The notes under the pieces: generated by a model
What the model saw: only the letters and a program-made list of their open reading frames with translations
Databases searched by the model: none
Told to the model about the DNA's origin: nothing
Part shown: one piece after another, positions 16,402 to 24,851 of the stretch
Position numbering within the stretch: position 1 is the stretch's first letter
How the letters are laid out: each line of letters opens with the position of its first letter
Source: an uncultured Prevotellaceae bacterium
Lineage (GTDB): Bacteria; Bacteroidota; Bacteroidia; Bacteroidales; Muribaculaceae
Direction of reading: 5' to 3'
DNA length: 64,000 nucleotides
Assembly: GCA_900317835.1 (NCBI GenBank)
Contig: ONIL01000008.1
Span: 62,001-126,000 of the forward strand
Made by a program: the position numbers and the translations under genes

Positions 16402-16965
16402 TTAAAGTGAATTAATCCAGGTTTTCATTTCGTTCTCGCTCATATAGTTGAGGTTCTTGGGGTCAACCCAGTTGGTGCCAGGGGCCGATGGACGCAGATA
16501 CTTCATCGTCTCGCCAGCACCGCTACCGCCTGAAGTGAAAAACGGAATCACGGTCTTGCCTGTGAAGTCATACTGCTCAAGGAACGTGTTGATGATTGTG
16601 GGGGCAATATACCACCAGATGGGATATCCCACAAACACAGTGTCGTACTGTTCCATGTTTTCTACTCTGCTGGCGACAGCCGGTCGACTAGACTTGTCCT
16701 GCATCTCGAGTGTCGAGCGGCTGGACTTGTCACGCCAGTTGAGGTCGGCGGGGCTGTAAGGAACCTCGGGAACAATTTCAAACAGGTCGGCATCGGCCAC
16801 CTTGGCCAGCTTAGATGCCGCCTCCATCGTAGTACCCGTCGCACTGAAATATGCGACCAGTTTCTTGGATTTATTACTCATAGACTGATTCGATGTTTGT
16901 GCATTGCCAGCCATGACAGCCAGTGCCATGGCAGCGATGACGGTTATTAATAATCTTTTCTTCAT
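16402..16965 (-). CDS. Exported flavodoxin
   Basis: 187 residues. An N-terminal signal (MKKRLLITVIAAMALAVMAGNAQ) precedes a complete flavodoxin domain: FMN phosphate loop in VAYFSATGTTMEAA (about 37-50), the 90s-loop segment FVGYPIWWYIAPTI and the late strand PFFTSGGSGAGETM. Flavodoxins carry electrons through FMN and are usually cytoplasmic; the signal peptide here is clear, so an extracytoplasmic flavodoxin is inferred. Three bases separate it from the flavodoxin-cyclophilin-dockerin gene upstream, so the pair is co-transcribed and probably continues into the alcohol dehydrogenase gene. Confidence 0.9.
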   Translation of the reverse strand: MKKRLLITVIAAMALAVMAGNAQTSNQSMSNKSKKLVAYFSATGTTMEAASKLAKVADADLFEIVPEVPYSPADLNWRDKSSRSTLEMQDKSSRPAVASRVENMEQYDTVFVGYPIWWYIAPTIINTFLEQYDFTGKTVIPFFTSGGSGAGETMKYLRPSAPGTNWVDPKNLNYMSENEMKTWINSL

Positions 16966-16968
16966 TGA

Positions 16969-18090
16969 TTAGAGGGTCAAAACTATATTGATTAAAGCGG
17001 TCACATCGCTGATGTTGACCTCGTGATCACCATTGATATCAACATGGGCTGGAAAAGCAGAGCCTTGATCATCCAGAATGTAGCCGATGAGGGCGGTCAC
17101 ATCACTGATGTTGACTTCGCCGTCGCCATTGATATCGCCTTCAAGAGTCTCAACCATTTCGAACCTGACTTCCACACTGCCCGAACCGAGGGCTTCGGCA
17201 AGTCCTGTGGGATTGTCAATAGCGCCAATGCGGGTGTACTTGTAGCTGGTGGCGAAAGTCTTGTAGAACAACACCACACATGATCTGCCATAGAGCATGA
17301 TGTCGCCCGCATGAATCGTATCGGGTTTGAATTCATCTGTTGGCAAGTTATCGCCCAAGTAGTAATATTTCTCATTACCGTTAAGCTCGCTCATAGTCAT
17401 CGTGAGGGGCAAGAGATCCTTTAAATAATCTGTAGTGGCATTATCGGCTAGCGAGGCCAAGAAAACCTTATCTCCAACAACTACACGCATCTTGTTGACC
17501 GAGGGTTCCTCGGTCAATTCAAAATCCAACGTCTCCAGCCAATTGGCCGCTGTTTCACCCATCGTGGCCCTGCCATTGTAATTGATGTGCAGTGGATTGC
17601 CCACAAAGTTAACCTCGGGCAAGCTGTTTTGAGCATCTACCACGACATTAGTGATGCCGCTGCTATAACTGGTCACAGCCAGTGCGACCTGCTTGCCTGC
17701 CAGTTTCCCAGCATGATTGTGCAGGAATGTGAGCATCGGGTTGGCCATCTTGCCGTTCCACAACGGGGTGCAGATGATGACGGCATCCCAGGCATCAAAA
17801 CTCTCGACAGCGGTATTGATTTCAGGCCAAACACCGGCATTAATCTGGCTGCGCTCGTTGTTGGCGTAGCTGTAAGTCGTCTGGCTTTCGGGACGCGGGT
17901 AATTACCGTGATCCACCACTTCAAGAAGCTCACCGTTGCAACTGCCTGCAATGCCTTGGGCAAGCGACTGGGTAATGCCACTGTAAGAATAATAAACCAC
18001 AAGTGTGCGCAGTTCGCTAGCACTCATTGCGCTGGCGACTGTTGCAAACTGAATCATCACAGCAATTAAAATCAATAAAAATCTTCTCAT
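16969..18090 (-). CDS. Secreted flavodoxin-like / cyclophilin-like / dockerin fusion protein
   Basis: 373 residues: signal peptide (1-21), then a flavodoxin-like domain (about 27-190) with phosphate loop VVYYSYSGITQSLA and the segment IICTPLWNGKMANPM. A cyclophilin-like barrel of the Cyclophil_like2 type follows (about 201-311, MRVVVGDKVFLASLADNATT, LGDNLP, DIMLYGRSCVVLFY). Two dockerin-like Ca-binding repeats close the chain (318-373: GDINGDGEVNISDVTALIGY and DINGDHEVNISDVTALINIV). Flavodoxin plus cyclophilin-like pairs occur elsewhere, but export and a dockerin tail are unusual. Function unknown: FMN-dependent reduction outside the cytoplasm is inference from the fold. First gene of an operon with the exported flavodoxin. 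Confidence 0.85.
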   Translation of the reverse strand: MRRFLLILIAVMIQFATVASAMSASELRTLVVYYSYSGITQSLAQGIAGSCNGELLEVVDHGNYPRPESQTTYSYANNERSQINAGVWPEINTAVESFDAWDAVIICTPLWNGKMANPMLTFLHNHAGKLAGKQVALAVTSYSSGITNVVVDAQNSLPEVNFVGNPLHINYNGRATMGETAANWLETLDFELTEEPSVNKMRVVVGDKVFLASLADNATTDYLKDLLPLTMTMSELNGNEKYYYLGDNLPTDEFKPDTIHAGDIMLYGRSCVVLFYKTFATSYKYTRIGAIDNPTGLAEALGSGSVEVRFEMVETLEGDINGDGEVNISDVTALIGYILDDQGSAFPAHVDINGDHEVNISDVTALINIVLTL

Positions 18091-18125
18091 GACAGCAATT
18101 AAAAATTGAATATTAGTTCACGATG

Positions 18126-18133
18126 CAAAATTA
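18126..18133 (-). promoter_or_regulatory. -7 promoter element for the flavodoxin operon
   Basis: Reads TAATTTTG on the minus strand, 36 bases upstream of the start at 18090. No clear -33 element. Confidence 0.45.
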
Positions 18134-18254
18134 TGACCGTTCACAAGAAGTTCTAATACCTTTTTCACCGAAGAAATTACCAATATTTCAGTTTTTCCTA
18201 CAGCACACTCAACACGCTACAGATCATTGCTCGGAGAGATTGCCCTCTTGAGCT

Positions 18255-19202
18255 TCAGAGGTTAACGATAACGTAGTTCTTAGTGCCGAGTCCTATTTTT
18301 TCGGCCCAGTCGATGGTGTGGGTGCCGTGACGGCTGTTGATGCGCTCAATCAGGGGGGAGTTGTCGTCACCGGGCTTGCCCTTGTGGTTGAACACCATCT
18401 GCACGCAAGCCCAATCGAGGGCCACAGGGTCGAGACTGGCCATGATTCCCATGTCCTTGAGAGCAGGAGCATCGGGAGAGCCATCACAGTCACAATCGAC
18501 CAACATGTTGTTCATTACATTAATATATATCACACGACCACCCATATAGTTGTGCACAGCCTGGGCTGCGGCAGCCATCGACTCGAGGAAACCGTCCTGA
18601 TTCTCGATGTGGCTCCATGCGTCATGAGCGTCATCGGTATAGCCGGCCGAATGGATATAGGCTTTGCCTGCAGTGCTGGCAACGCCAATCGAAGCGTTCT
18701 TCAACACACCGCCGTAGCCACCCATGGCATGGCCCTTGAAGTGTGCCAGATTGATCATCCAGTCATAATTGGCCAAGTGGTCACCCACGATGTCATACTT
18801 GATGTGACTGCGGTCCTTGACAGGAATGCGCATCTGGCCAAACTCGTCCATGATGTCCACGGCAAAGATGGAGTCAAAGCCGTGCTCATGGATGGTCTGC
18901 CAGTGCTTGCTGACGTCCTGACGGCTGCCACCATAGGCAGTGCAGCACTCCACGATTGTGCCGTTCACCTCCTCAACCAGGTTGCGGATGAACGTGGGTT
19001 TCAGGTAATGGTTGTTGCCGGCCTCACCGGTGCTGATCTTGACAGCCACACGTCCTGTGGGCTCGACACCCAGGGCCTTGTAAATCTTGACGAGTGACTC
19101 AGGTGAGATTTCGCTGGTATAATACACTGTGCTTTGCGCACTAGCCGTGGCAGCCATCATTGTGAAGGCTATGGCCATTAAGAAATTGATTGTTGTTTTC
19201 AT
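18255..19202 (-). CDS. Exported DUF362 domain protein
   Basis: 315 residues with a signal peptide (about 1-22, ending ATASAQ). The body is a DUF362 domain: VAVKISTGEAGNNHYLKPTF near the start, INLAHFKGHAMGGYGGVLKN in the middle, and the closing CDCDGSPDAPALKDMGIMAS and SLDPVALDWACVQMV. DUF362 proteins often carry iron-sulfur ferredoxin modules; no separate CxxCxxC cluster motif is present here, though the CDC pair is conserved in the family. Function unknown. It is separated from the flavodoxin operon by 164 bases and has its own -7 box, so it may be a functional neighbour but not the same transcript. Confidence 0.88.
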   Translation of the reverse strand: MKTTINFLMAIAFTMMAATASAQSTVYYTSEISPESLVKIYKALGVEPTGRVAVKISTGEAGNNHYLKPTFIRNLVEEVNGTIVECCTAYGGSRQDVSKHWQTIHEHGFDSIFAVDIMDEFGQMRIPVKDRSHIKYDIVGDHLANYDWMINLAHFKGHAMGGYGGVLKNASIGVASTAGKAYIHSAGYTDDAHDAWSHIENQDGFLESMAAAAQAVHNYMGGRVIYINVMNNMLVDCDCDGSPDAPALKDMGIMASLDPVALDWACVQMVFNHKGKPGDDNSPLIERINSRHGTHTIDWAEKIGLGTKNYVIVNL

Positions 19203-19230
19203 TGTCTTTAAATTGGTTTTTATCCAGGCA

Positions 19231-19238
19231 CAAAAATA
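19231..19238 (-). promoter_or_regulatory. -7 promoter element for the DUF362 gene
   Basis: TATTTTTG on the minus strand, 28 bases upstream of the start. The 332-base gap 19203-19534 between divergent genes is AT-rich and otherwise holds only the C10 promoter. Confidence 0.5.
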
Positions 19239-19457
19239 GTCATTTTTTTACAAATTATGATTACCTTTTTTACTGAACTTTTTACCTAATCGCCCTGCTA
19301 TCATCTCGAGACAATAAAAACACAGCGTGAAATCAAAGTTTAGCCAATATTTTTCACAAATACCCATATGGAGTTGATGAGCAGCCTTTATCAACATTGC
19401 CAAAAGTCGGTAAATCGAAAACCATCACATCAAAAAAGCATTTTTTTAGCATATTTC

Positions 19458-19488
19458 TTGGTCAATTATCAAATTGTGCATAATTTTG
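19458..19488 (+). promoter_or_regulatory. Promoter of the first C10 peptidase gene
   Basis: TTG (19458-19460), a 20-base spacer, then TAATTTTG (19481-19488): a good match to the Bacteroidota primary sigma factor promoter. The ATG is 46 bases further on. Confidence 0.6.
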
Positions 19489-19534
19489 GCAACTAATTAA
19501 CATTTAGATATCAAAATCCTTTTTTAACGTTATT

Positions 19535-20923
19535 ATGAACATTAAGAATCTTTTTAGTGCATGTCTGCTTGCCGTGTTCAGCATGTTCAGCATGAATTTG
19601 TGGGCAAGTAACATCGATGCCACGGCCGCACGCGCCGCAGCAAGTCAATTCATCAAACAACACGCGACCCGAGCCTCAGGCTCATTCAGGGCCAGTGCCG
19701 CCAATGCCGAGCTCAATCTTGCATTTGCTAAAGCGTCGACGGCTGTAGAAGGCGCCAATGCCTATTATGCCTTTAACATCAACGGTGGTGGTTTCATCAT
19801 CATCGCAGGTGAGGACAGGGCAACCCAAGTACTGGGCTACAGTGACAAGGGCCTGCTTAACGCCAACAACCTCCCCTGCAACCTCAAGGCTCTGCTCGAC
19901 AGCTATCAGCGCGAGATAGAGTATCTGCAGAGCTATGAGGGCGACGATCTGATCCCCATTGCCCTTTCTTCACAAAAAGTCACAGTCGGTGTTGACCCGC
20001 TCATCAAGACCAACTGGGGTCAGGAAATGCCTTATTACCTGCAATGCCCGCTTTATCAGGGCGAATACTGTGTCGTGGGATGTGTTGCCACCGCTATGGC
20101 CCAGGTCATGAAATACTGGAGATATCCCGAGAGCAGCGCTGCCATATCAGGCTTCTATAGCTACGGTTACGGTAATGTATCGGCCCTACCCGCCACCACA
20201 TTTAACTACAGCCTGATGCTCAAATCCTACTGCCACTGGGATTGGGACAACAGCGAGTTGATTCAAGATACTTATACCCAAGCCCAAGCCCAGGAAGTTG
20301 CCAAGTTATCGCGCTATTGCGGTCAAGCCGTTGAAATGCAATACAGCCCGGAGGGCAGCGGTGCCTATTCCTCTGACCAGTTATCTGCAATGAAGAAATT
20401 CGGTTATCGCTCGACCGCTAAGCTTGTTCAGAAGAGCGGCTGGTGGGGAAGCAATTACACAACAGCCCAATGGGAAGCCTTGATGAAGACCGAGTTGAAC
20501 GCCGGTCGTCCCATCCTCTATTCCGCTGACGACCCCTCGGCTGGTGGCCATGCCTTTATCTGCGACGGCTATAACGACGAGGGCAAGTTCCACTACAACT
20601 TCGGCTGGTATGGCACCTGCGATGGCTGGTATGTTTCCACCGCGTTGAACATGACGCATCGCGACGGCGATTACCTTAGCTTCAGTTCAGGCCACGAGAT
20701 GCTTACCGGTGTTGAGCCTCCCGAGGGTTGGGTAAATCTTCTCATTGGAGATGTGAACAAAGACGGCAATGTGGCAATTGACGATATCACAGCCCTCATC
20801 GACTACGTGCTGACACAAGACGCTACTGGCATTGATCTTGAAGCAGCCGACATGGATGAGAACGGCAGTGTAGATATAGCTGATGCTACTGCATTGATCG
20901 ATTATCTGCTGAATAACAACTAA
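19535..20923 (+). CDS. C10 family cysteine peptidase with dockerin-like tail
   Basis: 462 residues: signal peptide (about 1-25), then a streptopain-type propeptide (ATAARAAASQFIKQH through YAFNINGGGFIIIAGED, about 28-150) and the catalytic domain. The nucleophile is Cys183 (YCVVGCVATAMAQVMKYW) and the base His339 (SAGGHAFICDGYN), with the family NFGWYGTCDGWY block after it. The last 60 residues hold two dockerin-like repeats (GDVNKDGNVAIDDITALIDY, ADMDENGSVDIADATALIDY). C10 enzymes (SpeB, periodontain) are secreted proteases made as zymogens. It is followed by a strong terminator and then a second C10 gene. Confidence 0.95.
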   Translation: MNIKNLFSACLLAVFSMFSMNLWASNIDATAARAAASQFIKQHATRASGSFRASAANAELNLAFAKASTAVEGANAYYAFNINGGGFIIIAGEDRATQVLGYSDKGLLNANNLPCNLKALLDSYQREIEYLQSYEGDDLIPIALSSQKVTVGVDPLIKTNWGQEMPYYLQCPLYQGEYCVVGCVATAMAQVMKYWRYPESSAAISGFYSYGYGNVSALPATTFNYSLMLKSYCHWDWDNSELIQDTYTQAQAQEVAKLSRYCGQAVEMQYSPEGSGAYSSDQLSAMKKFGYRSTAKLVQKSGWWGSNYTTAQWEALMKTELNAGRPILYSADDPSAGGHAFICDGYNDEGKFHYNFGWYGTCDGWYVSTALNMTHRDGDYLSFSSGHEMLTGVEPPEGWVNLLIGDVNKDGNVAIDDITALIDYVLTQDATGIDLEAADMDENGSVDIADATALIDYLLNNN

Positions 20924-20943
20924 TCAGCACCATTTTTAATATC

Positions 20944-20988
20944 CTTGAGGTGTGGCCCTAGTTGATAGGTGCCACACCTCAAGTTTTT
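20944..20988 (+). terminator. Intrinsic terminator between the C10 genes
   Basis: A perfect 13-bp stem cttgaggtgtggc / gccacacctcaag is followed by five T. It separates the two peptidase genes into independent transcripts. Confidence 0.88.
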
Positions 20989-21101
20989 AACATATTCCAG
21001 TAAAACCGTTCTGAATGATTAATTCTAGTAGCCATCATGGAAATCTTCGCATGAAATTGCAGAATTTCTTGCCGAACATCAATTGATTAAAAAAAAATGC
21101 T

Positions 21102-21109
21102 TACCTTTG
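21102..21109 (+). promoter_or_regulatory. -7 promoter element for the second C10 peptidase gene
   Basis: TACCTTTG matches TAnnTTTG 63 bases before the ATG at 21172. It lies inside the possible N-terminal extension that begins at 21097, so it argues for the later start. Confidence 0.5.
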
Positions 21110-21171
21110 AGCGCACTTTCATTAAGATACTATTCAAGGATACTACTAACATTATAAACCCAATTACAACA

Positions 21172-22569
21172 ATGATGAAAATTGAACGTATCATGAGTTC
21201 GATGGCATTGGCTGCCTTTGCCGTCATGTCTATGAATGTCCATGCAGCTACCGTCGATGTGAACGACGCCCGCATGGCTGCTAGTAACTTCCTCAAGCAG
21301 AAAGCCCGTACTCAAGCCACCTTTAAGGCTCCCGCTGTGGCTGATGTGAAGCTGGCTCATGCCGAGGCCTCCAAGGTCGAGGGCAATGCCTACTATGTGT
21401 TTAACATTGATGGTGGCGGTTGGGTCATCGTCGCTGGTGATGATTGTGCCAAGCAGGTACTTGCCTATGGCAACATGGGTAACATCGACATGGACAACAT
21501 GCCCGGCAATATGAAGGCTTATCTGAACATGCTCAAGGGTCAGATTGAAACCGCTCAGGCCTACAAGGGCAAAACCGTTCCAGTGAAAACAACAAAGCGC
21601 TCAACCCCTATCGAGCCAATGCTGAAGAGCAACTGGGGACAAGGTGAACCATGGAACCGCCTGTGTCCGACGAACGCCTCTGGAGAACGCACTTCGGTGG
21701 GTTGTGCCCCCCTTGCCATGGCACAAGTCATGAACTACTGGAAATACCCGAGTGAAGTATCGGATCTCCCGGGCTACCCAGGTAACTACACCAGTCTGCC
21801 CGCCACCACATTTAACTATGACCTAATTCTTGACCAATACCGCTACTACGATCCCGTGACTGGTAACCCTATTATTGTAGACTATACCGAAGATCAGGCC
21901 AATGAAGTTGCCAAGTTGAGCCGCTACTGCGGACAAGCCTGCAAATCTCGCTATGGAAATAGCGGCACAAGCACAGGCAGTTATTCTTATGATCAGCGAG
22001 ACGCTTTCAAAACCTTTGGTTACAATGAGAACTTGCAATTGATTGGCAAAGATTCATTCTACTACACCGATAATTCTAACGATTATACCATTGATCAATG
22101 GTGTGAACTGATATGCACCGAGCTTGAAGCTGGACATCCCATCCCCTACCATGACGTCTGGGAAGGTCATGCTTGGGTGCTTGATGGTGTTGATGCCGAG
22201 GGTAAATTCCACATGAACTGGGGTTTCAACGGCAAGTTTGACGGCTGGTATGAAATCGACGCCTTGACTTTCCATCCTTATGGTGACGATGAGATTTGGG
22301 ATTTCAGCCAGAGCAGTAACAGCGGAAATCAGATGGTTATCGGTTGCTACCCCTATGACGGCTATGTAATTCCCGGTGACGAGCCCTCCTATGAGCGTGG
22401 TGATGTCAACCATGATAATTCTGTTGACTTGCGCGACGTGACCGCCCTGATCGACGCAATTCTCAATGAAGGTGAACTGCCCATTGAAGCCGACTGCAAC
22501 CTGGATCAGAGCATCAATATCGGCGATGCTACCGCTCTTATCGACTATGTGTTAAGCGGAGTTTGGTAA
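21172..22569 (+). CDS. C10 family cysteine peptidase with dockerin-like tail (second copy)
   Basis: 465 residues from the ATG at 21172; MMKIERIMSSMALAAFAVMSMNVHA is a good signal peptide and a -7 box lies in the 75-base extension that would otherwise be read. Propeptide with YYVFNIDGGGWVIVAGDD, then the catalytic domain: Cys178 in SVGCAPLAMAQVMNYW and His333 in WEGHAWVLDGVD, followed by HMNWGFNGKFDGWYEI. The tail has two dockerin-like repeats (GDVNHDNSVDLRDVTALIDA and NLDQSINIGDATALIDYVL). It is clearly related to the preceding gene but diverged through most of its length, so an old duplication. Secreted proteolysis; target unknown. Confidence 0.95.
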   Translation: MMKIERIMSSMALAAFAVMSMNVHAATVDVNDARMAASNFLKQKARTQATFKAPAVADVKLAHAEASKVEGNAYYVFNIDGGGWVIVAGDDCAKQVLAYGNMGNIDMDNMPGNMKAYLNMLKGQIETAQAYKGKTVPVKTTKRSTPIEPMLKSNWGQGEPWNRLCPTNASGERTSVGCAPLAMAQVMNYWKYPSEVSDLPGYPGNYTSLPATTFNYDLILDQYRYYDPVTGNPIIVDYTEDQANEVAKLSRYCGQACKSRYGNSGTSTGSYSYDQRDAFKTFGYNENLQLIGKDSFYYTDNSNDYTIDQWCELICTELEAGHPIPYHDVWEGHAWVLDGVDAEGKFHMNWGFNGKFDGWYEIDALTFHPYGDDEIWDFSQSSNSGNQMVIGCYPYDGYVIPGDEPSYERGDVNHDNSVDLRDVTALIDAILNEGELPIEADCNLDQSINIGDATALIDYVLSGVW

Positions 22570-22596
22570 TCCGTTGATAACCACAGCAATTACAGG

Positions 22597-22629
22597 CAGG
22601 AGCCACATCGCTGGTTCCTGCTGTTTTTA
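22597..22629 (+). terminator. Intrinsic terminator after the second C10 gene
   Basis: Stem caggagcca / tggttcctg (one G-T pair) with a 6-base loop is followed by ctgttttta. Confidence 0.75.
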
Positions 22630-22704
22630 TATCCCATTGTAATAGCAAGACAGACAAAACAAACTAAAAAAAAGTAAATTGGCAGCATTTTCACAAATTA
22701 ATTG

Positions 22705-22712
22705 TATCTTTG
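22705..22712 (+). promoter_or_regulatory. -7 promoter element of the small-protein/dxs/trk operon
   Basis: TATCTTTG matches TAnnTTTG; a TTG lies 23 bases upstream (22679-22681), slightly further than usual. It places the transcript start close to 22719, just before the 58-codon frame. Confidence 0.55.
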
Positions 22713-22738
22713 CAGGTTAGACAAGACACAATGAGATT

Positions 22739-22915
22739 ATGACAACAAGCAACCTCATTCGATTCATCTGCATCCTGCTCCTGTGGGTGGCGCTGTGCTG
22801 GATTTTGCTCTCCAGGGCAGCACGCATCGACTTCATGGTGATATTTACCATCGTGGCGTCAGGAATCATCGTTTTTGTCCCTCTCTACAAGAAATATGTG
22901 AGAAAAAAAGACTGA
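22739..22915 (+). CDS. 58-residue small membrane protein upstream of dxs
   Basis: A reading frame of 58 codons from ATG 22739 to TGA 22913-22915, starting MTTSNLIRFICILLLWVALC and ending PLYKKYVRKKD. Two hydrophobic stretches (about 7-24 and 32-50) are separated by a short SRAARID loop and followed by a positively charged tail, so a two-helix inner-membrane protein with both ends in the cytoplasm is likely. It starts about 20 bases after the predicted transcript start and ends 3 bases before dxs, which argues for real translation. No family recognised. A 3-codon frame (22731-22742) overlaps its start by four bases. Confidence 0.7.
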   Translation: MTTSNLIRFICILLLWVALCWILLSRAARIDFMVIFTIVASGIIVFVPLYKKYVRKKD

Positions 22916-22918
22916 ACC

Positions 22919-24832
22919 ATGACAACAATACCATATATACAACAACACTGCCCGCTGCTAGCCACCATCGACAGCCCAGCCGACCTGAGGAAACTTGCCA
23001 TCGACAAGTTGCCCCAAGTGTGTGACGAGCTGCGACAATACATGATCCACGAACTCTCGAGCAATCCCGGTCATTTTGCATCGAGCATGGGAGCCGTTGA
23101 GATTGTGGTGGCATTGCACTACGTGTTTAACACACCCGACGACCGCTTGGTGTGGGATGTGGGCCATCAGGCCTATGCCCACAAGATCCTGACCGGGCGC
23201 CGCGACCAGTTTGACGACAACCGCAAGCTGGACGGCCTGAGCGGTTTCCCCAATCCCGATGAGAGCGAGTATGACACATTCACCGCCGGACACGCTTCCA
23301 ACTCCATCTCGGCAGCACTGGGTATGGCCATTGCCGCTGAGTTGCAGCATAACAACGACCGCAAGGTGGTCGCCATCATCGGCGATGCCAGCATAAGCGG
23401 CGGTCTGGCCTTTGAGGGAATCAATAATGCAGCCACCAACCCCAATAACCTGATTATCGTCCTCAACGACAACGACATGGCGATCGACGCCAACGTGGGA
23501 GCCTTGAGTTCCTACATGAGTGACCTGCACACGTCGCGCCGCTATAACAAGGTTCGTTACAAGATTTATCAGTTCCTGCGCCGCCACAACTTCATCAATG
23601 ATAACCGCAAGGGGCTGATCATGCGCTTCAGCAACGCATTGAAGTCGCTGTTCTCAGGCCAACAGAACATCTTTGAGGGTCTGAATATCCGTTACTTCGG
23701 CCTGTATGACGGGCATGATGTGAAGCGCTTGGTGAAAATCTTCAGTGAAATCAAGGACATGACAGGTCCCAAGCTCATCCACCTGCGCACAGTCAAGGGC
23801 AAGGGTTTTGCCCCTGCCGAGGCCGATCCCGCCACATGGCACGCTCCCGGCAAGTTTGACGAGGAGACGGGCGAGCGCGTCAAGGGAGGCAAAAGCGGCC
23901 CCATCAAGTATCAGGACGTCTTCGGCAAGACGCTTGTAGAGCTTGCCCAGAAAAACGATAAGATTGTAGGCATCACCGCTGCAATGCCCAGCGGCACTTC
24001 AATGTCGATGATGCTCGAGGCGATGCCCACTCGGGCATTTGACGTGGGCATCAGCGAGGGGCACGCCGTGACGTTTGCAGGCGGACTCGCCAAGGATGGC
24101 ATGCACCCCTTCTGCGCCATCTACAGCACATTCCTGCAACGCGGCTATGACTCCATCATCCATGATGTGGCCATCCAGGGCCTGCCTGTAACCTTCTGCA
24201 TCGACCGCGGCGGCATCGTCGGCGAGGACGGTGTGACGCACCATGGCCTGTTTGACCTGGCTTACCTGCGTTGCATCCCGGGCATGACCGTGGCATCGCC
24301 CATCAACGAGCATGACCTGCGCAACCTCATGTTCACCGCACAGCAAGAAGGCATGGGCCCCTTTGCCATCCGCTATCCGCGCGGCAAGGGCGTCATTGCC
24401 GACTGGCACAACGAGATGCAGGCATTGACCGTGGGTCAAGGCCGCTGCATGAGCGAGGGCGAGGGTGTGGCAGTGCTTAGCATCGGCCACATCGGTAACG
24501 AGGTCATCGAGGTCGTTGAGCGTTTGGCCCAGCAAGGCGTCAAGGTGGGACACTATGACATGATTTTCCTCAAGCCCATCGATGCGAAAATCCTTGAGGA
24601 GGTCACCAGCCGTTACCACAGCATCATAACCATCGAGGACGGCACCGTCGTCGGCGGGCTGGGCTCGGCAGTAGCCGAGTGGCTGACGCAGCACGACTGC
24701 AAGACGCACCTTCGCATGCTGGGTGTGCAGGATGAGTTTGTGCACCAAGGCACAGTCGCCGAACTCTATGAGCGATGCGGAATGGATGCCCACTCGCTTG
24801 AAAAAGCCATCCTTGAACTAGTTAAGAATTAA
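22919..24832 (+). CDS. dxs: 1-deoxy-D-xylulose-5-phosphate synthase
   Basis: 637 residues, usual length. It condenses pyruvate and glyceraldehyde-3-phosphate to DXP using thiamine diphosphate, the entry step of the MEP isoprenoid pathway. Visible landmarks are the N-terminal HELSSNPGHFASSMGAVEIV, the cofactor motif IIGDASISGGLAFEGINN with the later NDNDMAID, the transketolase middle domain with DVGISEGHAVTFAGGLA, and the substrate region CIDRGGIVGEDGVTHHGLFD. The C-terminal domain ends normally. It follows a small membrane protein gene (3-base gap) and is followed by trkA after 19 bases. Confidence 0.98.
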   Translation: MTTIPYIQQHCPLLATIDSPADLRKLAIDKLPQVCDELRQYMIHELSSNPGHFASSMGAVEIVVALHYVFNTPDDRLVWDVGHQAYAHKILTGRRDQFDDNRKLDGLSGFPNPDESEYDTFTAGHASNSISAALGMAIAAELQHNNDRKVVAIIGDASISGGLAFEGINNAATNPNNLIIVLNDNDMAIDANVGALSSYMSDLHTSRRYNKVRYKIYQFLRRHNFINDNRKGLIMRFSNALKSLFSGQQNIFEGLNIRYFGLYDGHDVKRLVKIFSEIKDMTGPKLIHLRTVKGKGFAPAEADPATWHAPGKFDEETGERVKGGKSGPIKYQDVFGKTLVELAQKNDKIVGITAAMPSGTSMSMMLEAMPTRAFDVGISEGHAVTFAGGLAKDGMHPFCAIYSTFLQRGYDSIIHDVAIQGLPVTFCIDRGGIVGEDGVTHHGLFDLAYLRCIPGMTVASPINEHDLRNLMFTAQQEGMGPFAIRYPRGKGVIADWHNEMQALTVGQGRCMSEGEGVAVLSIGHIGNEVIEVVERLAQQGVKVGHYDMIFLKPIDAKILEEVTSRYHSIITIEDGTVVGGLGSAVAEWLTQHDCKTHLRMLGVQDEFVHQGTVAELYERCGMDAHSLEKAILELVKN

Positions 24833-24851
24833 CAGTAAAGAGTAAACCGAT

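Noticed and set aside
21097..21171. N-terminal extension of the second C10 peptidase
   Set aside because: The extension has no signal-peptide character and contains a -7 promoter box (21102-21109); the Met at 21172 begins a good signal peptide.
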